Assembly: GCA_002403905.1 (NCBI GenBank)
Contig: DHIR01000021.1
Coordinates: 29,316 to 41,671 of the forward strand
Reading direction: 5' to 3'
Origin: Mucilaginibacter sp. UBA4741
GTDB taxonomy: Bacteria > Bacteroidota > Bacteroidia > Sphingobacteriales > Sphingobacteriaceae
Length of the DNA stretch: 12,356 nt
In this document: positions 5,514 through 12,337 of the stretch, piece by piece
How the letters are laid out: every line of letters starts with the position of its first letter
Position numbering within the stretch: the stretch's first letter is position 1
Notes under the pieces: model-generated
The model's database searches: none
Told to the model about the DNA's origin: nothing
The model's input: the letters and a program-made list of their open reading frames with translations, nothing else
Made by a program: the position numbers and the translations under genes

Positions 5514-6524
5514 ATGTCTGTACAAATAGGAAATATTGATTTAGGAGAATTCCCGCTGCTGCTGGCACCGATGGAAGATGTGAGCGATCCGCCTTTCCGT
5601 TACGTATGCAAACAGCACGGCGCGGATATGATGTACACAGAGTTTATCTCGTCTGAAGGATTGATTCGTGATGCTGCCAAGAGCCGTAAAAAACTGGATA
5701 TTTTTGAGTACGAACGCCCTATAGGTATCCAGATATTCGGCAGTGATATTGAGCACATGCGCGAAGCGTCAGAAATATCATCGCAAGCAGGCCCTGATCT
5801 GATCGACATAAATTATGGCTGCCCGGTAAAAAACGTGGCTTGCCGTGGTGCGGGCGCAAGTTTATTGCAGGATATTGATAAAATGGTAGCCATGACCAAA
5901 GCGGTTGTAGAGGCTACTCATTTACCCGTTACCGTAAAAACCCGCCTAGGCTGGGACGATAATACCAGGAACGTACAGGAAGTTGCCATGCGCTTGCAGG
6001 ATGTAGGCATAAAAGCCCTAACCATACATGGCCGCACCCGTGCGCAAATGTATAAAGGCTCGGCAGATTGGTCGCTAATACGCGAGATAAAGAAAAATCC
6101 GCAGATAGAAATACCCATTTTTGGTAATGGCGATATTGATTCGCCTGAAAAAGCGGCAGCCTGGCGCATGGAATATGGCGTAGATGGCATGATGATTGGC
6201 AGGGCCGCTATTGGCTACCCGTGGATATTTAGAGAAATTAAACACTACTTTAAAACAGGCGAACACCTGGACAAACCAACCTTTGCCGAGCGTATTGATG
6301 CCTGCCGTACCCACCTGGTAAAATCAATAGAGTGGAAAGGCCCTAAAACCGGAGTTTTCGAGATGCGCAGGCACTATGCTAACTATTTTAAGGGGATTGA
6401 TAATTTCAAAGAATACCGCATGAAACTAGTTACAGCCGGTACTTTTGAGGAACTGGAAGACATTTTACATGAGATCGAACACAACCCAAGGTTCGATAAT
6501 TCCGTATCTACTGTAGAGATTTAA
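5514..6524 (+). CDS. dusB: tRNA-dihydrouridine synthase, DusB type
   Basis: Dus enzymes reduce uridines in the tRNA D-loop and related positions to dihydrouridine with FMN and NADPH. The 336-residue protein has the TIM-barrel FMN domain followed by the helical tRNA-binding domain from about residue 245. FMN-contacting segments are APMEDVSDPPFR (18-29), Gln73 (IQIFGS), Lys142 (VKTRLGW), His172 (TIHGRT), GNGDI (204-208) and IGRAAIG (228-234). The catalytic cysteine is Cys103 in NYGCPVKNVACRGAGASLL, which donates the proton to C5 of uridine. The DusB label rests on overall length and the GCPVKNV / RGAGASLL pattern; the exact target uridine in Bacteroidota is an inference. It is transcribed divergently from the CPBP operon and followed by its own terminator. 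Confidence 0.93.
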   Translation: MSVQIGNIDLGEFPLLLAPMEDVSDPPFRYVCKQHGADMMYTEFISSEGLIRDAAKSRKKLDIFEYERPIGIQIFGSDIEHMREASEISSQAGPDLIDINYGCPVKNVACRGAGASLLQDIDKMVAMTKAVVEATHLPVTVKTRLGWDDNTRNVQEVAMRLQDVGIKALTIHGRTRAQMYKGSADWSLIREIKKNPQIEIPIFGNGDIDSPEKAAAWRMEYGVDGMMIGRAAIGYPWIFREIKHYFKTGEHLDKPTFAERIDACRTHLVKSIEWKGPKTGVFEMRRHYANYFKGIDNFKEYRMKLVTAGTFEELEDILHEIEHNPRFDNSVSTVEI

Positions 6525-6568
6525 CATTTTAGTTTTTTCGCTTTTATATAAAAAAATATATATTGCTG

Positions 6569-6599
6569 AAAATTATGCCATTAATATGGCTTAATTTTT
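6569..6599 (+). terminator. candidate terminator of dusB
   Basis: AAAATTA (6569-6575) and GCCAT (6577-6581) pair with ATGGC (6586-6590) and TAATTTT (6592-6598), with one T/T mismatch and a TAAT loop, then a T-tract ending at 6599. It starts 44 bases after the stop. The stem is AT-rich apart from its GCC core, so it is weaker than the rplS and apaG hairpins. Confidence 0.6.
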
Positions 6600-6612
6600 G
6601 AGTTGATGAGTT

Positions 6613-6620
6613 TACATTTG
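6613..6620 (+). promoter_or_regulatory. candidate -7 box TACATTTG for apaG
   Basis: TACATTTG fits TAnnTTTG exactly and ends 20 bases before the apaG ATG, directly after the dusB terminator. No TTG is found at 17-23 bases upstream, so the -33 half is not supported. Confidence 0.5.
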
Positions 6621-6640
6621 AATTAAACGATACTTATCTA

Positions 6641-7027
6641 ATGGTTACTTTTATAACTGAAGGAGTTAAGGTTTCGATAGAAACCATTTACCAGCCGGAA
6701 TATTCAAACCCGGCAAACGATCATTTTATGTTTGCATATAAAGTAAATATAGAGAACATGGGTAGCTATGCTGTACGCCTGATGAGCCGCCATTGGCATA
6801 TATTTGATTCGAACGGAGCTAAGCGCGAAGTGGAGGGAGAAGGTGTGGTTGGCCTGCAGCCGGTAATAGAGCCGGGTAGCTCGCACGAGTATGTATCAGG
6901 TTGTAACCTTAAAACAGATATGGGCAGCATGAAAGGCGAATATCAAATGATGCGCCTGATGGATAACGCAGTTTTTGATGTACAGATACCCGAATTTTAT
7001 TTGATTGCGCCGTATAGGATGAATTAA
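6641..7027 (+). CDS. apaG: ApaG-domain protein
   Basis: A 128-residue single-domain protein with the ApaG immunoglobulin-like beta fold. Family marks are VSIETIYQPEYSNPANDHFMFAY (11-33), the RHWHIFDSNGAKREVEGEGVVGLQPVIEPG stretch (50-79) with the conserved GxGVVGxQP core, and YVSGCNL (84-90). ApaG was named for its link to the apaH locus in enterobacteria and was once connected with cobalt/magnesium resistance; its biochemical role is still unsettled, and related domains occur in F-box and polymerase-delta interacting proteins. The start at 6641 gives the standard N-terminus. It stands alone, with its own -7 box and terminator, and no apaH or ksgA beside it. Confidence 0.94.
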   Translation: MVTFITEGVKVSIETIYQPEYSNPANDHFMFAYKVNIENMGSYAVRLMSRHWHIFDSNGAKREVEGEGVVGLQPVIEPGSSHEYVSGCNLKTDMGSMKGEYQMMRLMDNAVFDVQIPEFYLIAPYRMN

Positions 7028-7059
7028 ATTGGAGAGAGTCAAGAAACAAGATATATAAC

Positions 7060-7091
7060 AAAGCCGGTTTGAAATTTCAGACCGGCTTTTT
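7060..7091 (+). terminator. intrinsic terminator of apaG, possibly shared with the convergent gene
   Basis: AAAGCCGGTTTGAAA (7060-7074) and TTTCAGACCGGCTTT (7075-7089) form a 15-position inverted repeat with no spacer between arms, so the innermost A/T pairs would serve as loop. The T-tract continues to 7091 and again after a G. The single odd pair, T7069 with G7080, is a U-G wobble only on the plus strand, so it is tuned to apaG. The convergent gene ends 11 bases away and may use the same hairpin. Confidence 0.87.
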
Positions 7092-7101
7092 GTTTTGTAG
7101 G

Positions 7102-8223
7102 TTATGGACGATGGCCATTTCCGCCACCGCCGCCACCGCCATGTGGTTGTCCGCCGCCACCGCCACCGCCATGTGGTTGACCGCCACCACCGCCACCTCC
7201 ATGGGGTTGTCCGCCGCCGCCGCCACCACCATGTGGTTGACCGCCACCACCGCCACCACCGCCACCACCGCCCATACGTTGTGGTTGCATTTGTTGCTGC
7301 ATGTGTTGTTGCGGCATATTGCGGGGTTGTTGCATGCGTTGCTGCTGCATCTGGCGTTGCATATGTTGCTCTTGACGCGGTTGTTGTATATGTTGCTGCC
7401 TGTTTGTACCCATATTGGGTACACGGCCCCTGTTTGTTTCGTGATTTATATTTGTACGTTGATTTGCCGGGCGGTGCGTTGTTGCCTGATTTGGTCTTCC
7501 GGCTGCTGCATTGGTTGCCCTATGCGCCGGTGAGCTGATACGAGAGTTAACCCTGTTCATTGCAGGTGTAGCAGGTCGCCCATGATTTGCAGAAAGTCGT
7601 TGCGAAGGATTCCTGCCAGCCATTTGTTGATGTGATAATTGCGTATGCGTTGGTTGTATATGGCGCTCGCTCATAAACCGGCGCTCGTTAGGGCGGGGCT
7701 GCCTGTTAATGCCCCCGGGCCCGTTAAAGCTGGCACGGCTGCCCCCGTTACGAATCGCGGTACGGTCAACATAAGTATTATGGATCACCGTTCGGTTAAC
7801 ATTAAATACGGCTGTGTTATAACGGAATGAGCGCCCGCTCCATCCCCCGCCATAAAATCCTTCGCCCGGATAGCCGTAACCATAGTTGATGCCGCCATAA
7901 AAACCAACATGTGGGCCCCAATATCCTGTGTGGAATAAGTAATAGCCGCCACTATATCCCCAGTAAGAAGGCGTCCATAATAAACCGGCATAAGGTGGCG
8001 CTACCCATACACCGGGCACCCAATAATAGCCATCAATATTATCATAAGCCCAATAACCGGGCTCCCATAAATAGCCATCCACCGGGCATTCGGGCTGCAC
8101 GTAAATCGGTAAAGGTGGCGGTCCTATTCTTATAGAAAGGCCCACATGTACCTGCGCGTATGTTTTAGGCGATGCAAAAGCAACCGCTATTATCAGGATA
8201 AATATTTTTGCTAAATTTTTCAT
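7102..8223 (-). CDS. secreted YXWGXW-repeat protein with Gln/Met-rich and poly-Gly tail
   Basis: A 373-residue exported protein. Residues 1-24 are a Sec signal peptide (hydrophobic 7-18, likely cut after TYAQ or TYA). Residues 45-105 carry aromatic repeats of the YXWGXW type: YLWEPGYWAY, YYWVPGVWV, LLWTPSYWGY, LFHTGYWGPHVGFYGG. Next is a Gly/Tyr/Phe part (104-136), a basic Asn/Arg/Pro/His-rich region (140-275) without clear order, a Gln/Met/His-rich stretch (276-317) and a tail of 11 glycines plus four copies of QPHGGGGGGG. The N-terminal repeats are common in envelope proteins of Bacteroidota and Proteobacteria, but function is unknown; an outer-surface or periplasmic structural role is inferred. 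The tail's His content might bind metal. The gene is monocistronic and convergent with apaG. Confidence 0.88.
   Translation of the reverse strand: MKNLAKIFILIIAVAFASPKTYAQVHVGLSIRIGPPPLPIYVQPECPVDGYLWEPGYWAYDNIDGYYWVPGVWVAPPYAGLLWTPSYWGYSGGYYLFHTGYWGPHVGFYGGINYGYGYPGEGFYGGGWSGRSFRYNTAVFNVNRTVIHNTYVDRTAIRNGGSRASFNGPGGINRQPRPNERRFMSERHIQPTHTQLSHQQMAGRNPSQRLSANHGRPATPAMNRVNSRISSPAHRATNAAAGRPNQATTHRPANQRTNINHETNRGRVPNMGTNRQQHIQQPRQEQHMQRQMQQQRMQQPRNMPQQHMQQQMQPQRMGGGGGGGGGGGQPHGGGGGGGQPHGGGGGGGQPHGGGGGGGQPHGGGGGGGNGHRP
7141..7260 (-). repeat. four 30-bp tandem repeats encoding QPHGGGGGGG
   Basis: Four in-frame units start at 7141, 7171, 7201 and 7231. Each opens with ATGTGGTTG or a one-base variant (ATGGGGTTG at 7201) on the plus strand and continues with CCGCC/CCACC triplets coding for glycine. 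The units differ mainly at third codon positions, so they have drifted silently while the 30-bp period and the peptide stay exact. Glycine-only flanks extend to about 7121 and 7275. Confidence 0.93.
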
Positions 8224-8252
8224 AACTGTAGTTTATATAATGTAGTACAGTT
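8224..8252 (-). promoter_or_regulatory. inverted repeat just upstream of the YXWGXW gene
   Basis: AACTGTA (8224-8230) and TACAGTT (8246-8252) form a 7-bp dyad with a 15-base spacer, directly adjoining the start codon at 8223. Position and symmetry suit an operator or a leader hairpin; no -7 box of the minus-strand form CAAAnnTA is found nearby. Weak evidence. Confidence 0.3.
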
Positions 8253-8535
8253 AAGATGATGAAATGTTTCCCTTTAATGGTCTTGCCATTTATAAAGGAA
8301 AGCGCCGGTTGAAAACTCAGCTGGGACTTGCTATTTATTCATCAAGAGCCATCAGCTCGATATATATGCTAAACCTAGAATACAATATGAAGCAAGGCTA
8401 CGCATTTGGTAGTTGCTAATGACTCGCTGTATGGAGTCCTTCGCCCAGGATGGCAATGCAACAGCCACTCAAGGAAAAAATAAGGGACCTCCGCGACCAA
8501 GAGCGGGACGATGTTTACAGATAGCGTAATGCTAA
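8224..8535. other. 312-base intergenic stretch without a recognised gene
   Basis: Apart from the dyad next to 8223, no long frame, tRNA or rRNA is seen. Positions about 8400-8510 have a higher G+C content and more coding-like texture than the AT-rich part around 8340-8395: a 36-codon plus frame from 8419 (MTRCMESFAQDG) and a 22-codon frame from 8456 (MQQPLKEKIRDLRDQERDD) overlap there, neither of which I recognise. CCGC (8491-8494) and GCGG (8503-8506) could make a small stem. The stretch may hold a decayed gene fragment, a dispersed repeat or a small RNA. I find no convincing terminator for murF in it. Confidence 0.4.
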
Positions 8536-9897
8536 TTAAAACAACTCCACCAACCGCTCCAAAGCCATACCTCTTGACCCTTTAATCAGTATAGTTGATT
8601 TTTTTATAGGATTAGCCTTCAACCCAGCTATCGCATCCTCGGCGGTTAAGTAGACCATAGTCGATGGTCGATGGTCCATAGTTGAAAAGGCATGTTGAAA
8701 TTCTTTGCCGATAAATATTCGTTCATCAACTTTTGTAGCCAACGCTTTTTCTATAACCGCTTTATGTTCAGCAGCAGCTTCTGCACCCATTTCAAACATA
8801 TCACCTAAGATCAAAACTTTTCGGCTAGCTGTTATTTTGCCAATATTCTCAATAGCCACCATCATACTGCTTGGGTTAGCATTATAATAATCGCAGATCA
8901 GGGTGTTAGTAGCCGTCTGCACAATTTGCGAGCGGTTGTTTTTAGGCTGATAGCCTTCAATCCCGGCATTGATCTCTTTAACCGGCATTTTAAAATAAAC
9001 GCCCATGCAAATTGCCGCTAATATATTATCCAAATTATAAGCACCCGTTAATTGAGTTTTAACCGCATAACTTTCGCCCGAACTGTTATTGGTCCACTCC
9101 AAAGAAAGTAACGGCGCATTCTCTGTGATCTCACCGCTTACCAAATCGTCAATAGCATCCCCATAAAACACCGGCGGAATAGCAAACTTGCGCAAAGCAG
9201 CCATCTCCATTAAAACAGAATTATTGCTATTTATAAAAGCAACGCCACCACCTAGCGTTTCAAAAACTCCCCCTTTAGGGGGCTGGGGGGCTGTAGCCAG
9301 CCAGTCATACAACTCCCCTTTGGCAATCTTCACTCCTTCAATGCTGCCAAAACCTTCCAAATGGGCCTTACCCACATTAGTAATCAAGCCATGTGTTGGC
9401 TGCGCTATGCTGCAAAGCAATTCAATTTCTTTAATATGATTAGCGCCCATTTCAATAACCGCCATTTGGTGCGATGCATTGATGCTTAAAATAGTTAATG
9501 GTACACCGATATGGTTGTTCAAATTACCTTGTGTAGCCAGCGTATTAAAATGTTGCCATAACACGGCGTTGATCAACTCCTTGGTAGTGGTTTTGCCATT
9601 AGTTCCCGTAAGCCCAATAACCGGGATGGTTAATTGTTTACGATGATAACGCGCCAGGTCCTGCAAAGTGGTTAGCACATCGGCAACCAAAAGGCATTGG
9701 TCATTGTATTTATACTCGGGATTATCAACCACTGCATACGCCACGCCAGCTTCAATTGCTTGTTTAGCAAAAGTGTTGGCATCAAATTGAGCGCCTTTTA
9801 GGGCAAAGAATATACTACCGTGCGCTATTTTGCGGGTATCGGTAGTGATAACCGGGTGTTGTTGGTATAGTTGGTATAGTTGTTCCGTAGTTGTCAT
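8536..9897 (-). CDS. murF: UDP-N-acetylmuramoyl-tripeptide--D-alanyl-D-alanine ligase MurF
   Basis: MurF adds D-Ala-D-Ala to the UDP-MurNAc-tripeptide with ATP, finishing the cytoplasmic peptidoglycan precursor. The 453-residue protein has the three Mur-ligase domains: substrate domain (1-90) with TTDTRKIAHGSIFFAL, ATP domain with GTNGKTTT (98-105), the E149-MGANH motif and NVGKAHLEGFGS (174-185), and C-terminal domain with DYYNANPSSM (336-345), LILGDMFEMG (362-371) and KGSRGMALE (439-447). Two segments look foreign: residues 202-211 (TAPQPPKGGV) come from a dispersed repeat, and 405-415 (STMDHRPSTMV) from a 7-bp tandem array. Both lie between conserved motifs, with frame and all active-site motifs intact, so the enzyme is likely functional. 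It lies 72 bases downstream of recQ on the same strand. Confidence 0.96.
   Translation of the reverse strand: MTTTEQLYQLYQQHPVITTDTRKIAHGSIFFALKGAQFDANTFAKQAIEAGVAYAVVDNPEYKYNDQCLLVADVLTTLQDLARYHRKQLTIPVIGLTGTNGKTTTKELINAVLWQHFNTLATQGNLNNHIGVPLTILSINASHQMAVIEMGANHIKEIELLCSIAQPTHGLITNVGKAHLEGFGSIEGVKIAKGELYDWLATAPQPPKGGVFETLGGGVAFINSNNSVLMEMAALRKFAIPPVFYGDAIDDLVSGEITENAPLLSLEWTNNSSGESYAVKTQLTGAYNLDNILAAICMGVYFKMPVKEINAGIEGYQPKNNRSQIVQTATNTLICDYYNANPSSMMVAIENIGKITASRKVLILGDMFEMGAEAAAEHKAVIEKALATKVDERIFIGKEFQHAFSTMDHRPSTMVYLTAEDAIAGLKANPIKKSTILIKGSRGMALERLVELF
8655..8682. repeat. 7-bp tandem array inside murF
   Basis: Four 7-base units lie end to end: CCATAGT, CGATGGT, CGATGGT, CCATAGT. The outer pair and the inner pair are identical. 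The units translate in the murF frame as TMDHRPSTM. I recall ATGGACCATAGT-type short arrays as common intergenic repeats in Sphingobacteriaceae, but finding one in a conserved gene is less usual. The array length (28 bases) is not a multiple of three, so neighbouring bases must have been gained or lost for the frame to hold. Confidence 0.72.
9267..9292. repeat. G/C-rich dispersed repeat inside murF (copy 2)
   Basis: The 26 bases beginning CTCCCCCTTTAGGGGG and ending GCTGGGGGGCT match the element at 2737-2761 next to psd, in the same orientation relative to the window. On the coding strand it is read as TAPQPPKGGV within murF. The APQPPKGG peptide is, from memory, a familiar translation of this repeat in Bacteroidota protein sets, appearing in unrelated proteins. 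Confidence 0.82.
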
Positions 9898-9911
9898 GTT
9901 ACATTATTCAA

Positions 9912-9944
9912 AGACTTACGAAGTTTTTAAAACTTCGTAAGTCT
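9912..9944. repeat. 33-base near-perfect palindrome between recQ and murF
   Basis: AGACTTACGAAGTTTT (9912-9927) and AAAACTTCGTAAGTCT (9929-9944) are exact inverted repeats of 16 bases around one central base. It starts 25 bases beyond the recQ stop and ends 14 bases before the murF start, on the strand both use. As RNA it would fold into a long hairpin; the following minus-strand bases are TTGAATAATG, so any termination would be weak. CTTACGAAGTTTT palindromes are, as I recall, another dispersed repeat of this group. Confidence 0.78.
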
Positions 9945-9969
9945 GATCGCGCATAGTGGTACAGTAAAG

Positions 9970-12126
9970 TTATTGATTTCTATTCATCCAACCCAATACG
10001 GCTTTAATTTCGCCATAGCTAAAATCAGCACCCAATATTTCTTTTAGTGGTGCCAGCCTATCAGCACCGTAACTTTCAATTGCATCCTGTATGGCGGGCA
10101 TCTTATCAGACGGCACCATTTCCAGCACATCCAACTCGCCAGATTGCACAAAGTGGCTCAAATGGCTCTCGACTGTCGATACTGAAAGTCCGCGCTCGGT
10201 GGCTATCTCGGCGATGGTTTTGTCCTTTTGATAAAGTTCTAAACTTGCCTGGCGGGTATCGCTGCCGCGTGGTGTGCTTACGCGGTCGGTTTTAGCTTTG
10301 CGCTCGCGCTTTTTACTTTTCTGGGTAATCTTTGAGTTTAAACCACGCTCGTGAGCATAAGTTTTAACCGGCTCTAAAAACTCGCGGCCATATCGCGCCA
10401 GCTTAACATCGCCAAAACCTGATATAAACCGCAGCTCATCCAAGCTTTGCGGCAGGTAGGTGGCAATTTCCATCAACGTAGCATCTGATACAATGATGTA
10501 CGCCGGTACGTTTTCGTGTAAGGCAATATCGCGGCGGGTGTTTTTTAATATGCTTAGTAAATCGTTTTCAAAAGGTAAGGCTTCGGTTGATTTTTCCTCC
10601 AGTGTTTGAGTAGCTATCAATTCAACTATTTCTAACCCTTTTAAAACAGCGTGGCTTTTTTGAGTTAGTTGTAAAACAGGGTATTCTGTTTCGGTAAATT
10701 GCAGGTAGCCCAAGGCGACTAACTCGCGCAGGTAGCGCTGCCAGTCGGCTTTGCTTAGGTCCTTGCCTACGCCGTAGGTTTTTAGTGCTTTATGCTCTTC
10801 GCGGATCTTTTCGTTTTTTGATCCGCGTAAAAAGTCTATCACGTAAGTGCTGCCAAAACGCTCCTTTAACCTAAATACTGCAGATAATGCTTTCTGAGCT
10901 ATCAACGTCCCATCAAACTTGGTGATCTCGCTCAAACAAACATCGCATGATCCACAATGATCAGGCGCTTGTTCATCAAAATAATTTAATAAATATTTAC
11001 GGCGACAAGTTGGTAACTGGCAATACTTAGCCATATCATTGAGCTTGCTCAGCATGATCTGCGTTTGCTCTGCATCACCATCAATGCTTACAAAGCTTTT
11101 TAACTTGATGGCATCACCCGGCGAATAAAAAAGCAAAGCTGACGATTCCAAACCATCACGCCCGGCCCGGCCCGTTTCCTGGTAATAGCCTTCAATGTTT
11201 TTGGGCATATCCATGTGCACCACGTACCGCACGTTTGATTTATTGATACCCATCCCGAATGCAATAGTCGCCACAATGATCTTTACATCATCGCGCAAAA
11301 AAGCTTCCTGATTTCTTGCCTTTAGTGCATTGTCCAAACCGGCATGATAAGCCTCGGCAGAATAACCTTGCGCTTTCAGATCAACGGCCAATGCCTCAAC
11401 CGATTTACGCGACAAGCAATATATAATGCCCGACTCATCTTTTCTATTTTCCAAAAAATCAAGTAGCTGATCGAAGCTGTTTCTTTTGGGGTTAACGCGG
11501 TAAGTTATATTAGCCCGGTTAAAGGATGATATAAATATCGCCGGGTTCTTTAGATTTAATTTCTCCAAAATATCCTTCTGCGTCAACTTATCGGCAGTGG
11601 CGGTAAGGGCTATAACAGGGATGTTGGGGAAATGGTCCTTCAATCCCGCCAGCATTAAATATTCAGGACGGAAATCATGCCCCCAATGCGATATACAATG
11701 CGCTTCGTCAATAGCTATTTGCGCAACGGGTACGGGCAGCGATCTTAAAAAATCAACCAGCTTATTGCCTGATCCAAACAGGCGCTCGGGTGCCAGGTAT
11801 AAAAGTTTTATGTGGTTGCTGTTTAGTTTGGCAATGATTCGGCTCTGCTCGTCCGGGCTTTGTGACGAGTTTAAAAACGCGGCGGGTATACCGGCAACGT
11901 TCAGGCTATCCACCTGGTCCTTCATCAATGCAATTAATGGAGATATAACTATGGTTAGTCCATTTAATAGCACGGCAGGCAGTTGATAGCATAGTGATTT
12001 ACCACCACCCGTTGGCATTAGCGCCATAACGTCCCCGCCGCTTAAAACATGTTCTATAATGGCTTCCTGCTCATGCCTGAACTCGCTGTATCCAAAATAT
12101 TTTTGCAGGGCCTGGTTGGGTGTCAT
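9970..12126 (-). CDS. recQ: ATP-dependent DNA helicase RecQ
   Basis: RecQ is a 3'-5' helicase acting in recombination, fork restart and RecF-pathway repair. The 718 residues show the full domain order. The helicase core has Walker A in MPTGGGKSLCYQLP (37-50), DEAH at 140-143, TATA at 175-178 and QETGRAGRDG (316-325). The RecQ-C-terminal zinc site is Cys374, Cys391, Cys394 and Cys397 in CRRKYLLNYFDE and CGSCDVC, followed by the winged helix (about 405-505). An HRDC domain covers about 518-592 (ISGFGDVKLARYG near its end). A basic linker (600-616) leads to a C-terminal helix-turn-helix domain (628-715, TIAEIATERGLSVSTVESHL), the extra HTH seen in many Bacteroidota and Firmicutes RecQ proteins. 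The start at 12126 is chosen by the family opening and lies after an A8 run. Confidence 0.97.
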   Translation of the reverse strand: MTPNQALQKYFGYSEFRHEQEAIIEHVLSGGDVMALMPTGGGKSLCYQLPAVLLNGLTIVISPLIALMKDQVDSLNVAGIPAAFLNSSQSPDEQSRIIAKLNSNHIKLLYLAPERLFGSGNKLVDFLRSLPVPVAQIAIDEAHCISHWGHDFRPEYLMLAGLKDHFPNIPVIALTATADKLTQKDILEKLNLKNPAIFISSFNRANITYRVNPKRNSFDQLLDFLENRKDESGIIYCLSRKSVEALAVDLKAQGYSAEAYHAGLDNALKARNQEAFLRDDVKIIVATIAFGMGINKSNVRYVVHMDMPKNIEGYYQETGRAGRDGLESSALLFYSPGDAIKLKSFVSIDGDAEQTQIMLSKLNDMAKYCQLPTCRRKYLLNYFDEQAPDHCGSCDVCLSEITKFDGTLIAQKALSAVFRLKERFGSTYVIDFLRGSKNEKIREEHKALKTYGVGKDLSKADWQRYLRELVALGYLQFTETEYPVLQLTQKSHAVLKGLEIVELIATQTLEEKSTEALPFENDLLSILKNTRRDIALHENVPAYIIVSDATLMEIATYLPQSLDELRFISGFGDVKLARYGREFLEPVKTYAHERGLNSKITQKSKKRERKAKTDRVSTPRGSDTRQASLELYQKDKTIAEIATERGLSVSTVESHLSHFVQSGELDVLEMVPSDKMPAIQDAIESYGADRLAPLKEILGADFSYGEIKAVLGWMNRNQ

Positions 12127-12133
12127 TTTTTTT

Positions 12134-12173
12134 GATGTGCAGATGTGAAGATATGCAAATGTGCAGATTTTGG
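12134..12173. repeat. 8-bp tandem array in the recQ leader
   Basis: Units GATGTGCA, GATGTGAA, GATATGCA, AATGTGCA follow one another from 12134 to 12165, with a degraded fifth, GATTTTGG, to 12173. It ends 8 bases before the recQ ATG (minus strand), so it fills the ribosome-binding region; only the A-run separates it from the start codon. Confidence 0.72.
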
Positions 12174-12199
12174 ATGAACCGATTTAAGAATTTTGCTAA

Positions 12200-12230
12200 T
12201 TGTGAAATTTGTTTTTTAAAGTTAGATTTG
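12200..12230 (+). promoter_or_regulatory. Bacteroidota-type promoter, TTG-N20-TAGATTTG
   Basis: TTG at 12200-12202, a 20-base spacer, and TAGATTTG at 12223-12230 fit both halves of the Bacteroidota promoter (TTTG or TTG, 17-23 bases, TAnnTTTG). It is the best-formed promoter in the window. Expected initiation is near 12235, about 19 bases before the ATG at 12254. Confidence 0.6.
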
Positions 12231-12253
12231 GTTATAACGATAAGCAGCTTAAA

Positions 12254-12337
12254 ATGCGACCCTCAAAGTTTTTTTTGATCTTATGCTTCCTATGTTGTGT
12301 TCATAGAAATTCTTATGCTCAGCATAGTAGTAAATAA
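12254..12337 (+). CDS. signal-peptide ORF with an early stop (short secreted peptide or broken gene)
   Basis: From ATG 12254 the frame gives 27 residues, MRPSKFFLILCFLCCVHRNS followed by YAQHSSK, then TAA at 12335-12337. The first 22 residues look like a Sec signal peptide: basic start, hydrophobic core FFLILCFLCC, and SYA before the cut. Only about four residues would remain after cleavage. After the stop the same frame is open again to the window end (RVVRLK), so one nonsense change in a longer secreted protein is possible; the +1 frame ends after VVNNVLCD. A well-formed promoter precedes it. It is divergent from recQ by 127 bases. The product cannot be named. Confidence 0.42.
   Translation: MRPSKFFLILCFLCCVHRNSYAQHSSK

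Noticed and set aside
5472..5525. 18-residue N-terminal extension of the CPBP protein
   Set aside because: Would overlap the divergent dusB start and its promoter; the internal ATG at 5471 fits better.
5541..6314. Minus-strand frames opposite dusB
   Set aside because: Shadows within a strongly conserved gene; no promoter or family match.
7141..7260. Regular 30-bp units suggesting a CRISPR array
   Set aside because: No spacers separate the units, each is in frame with a glycine-rich tail, and no cas genes are nearby.
7069..7538. Plus-strand frames across the Gly-rich region (repeats like TATTATSMGL and RHRHVV)
   Set aside because: They are antisense shadows of the 30-bp repeat in the secreted protein; low-complexity composition and no family resemblance.
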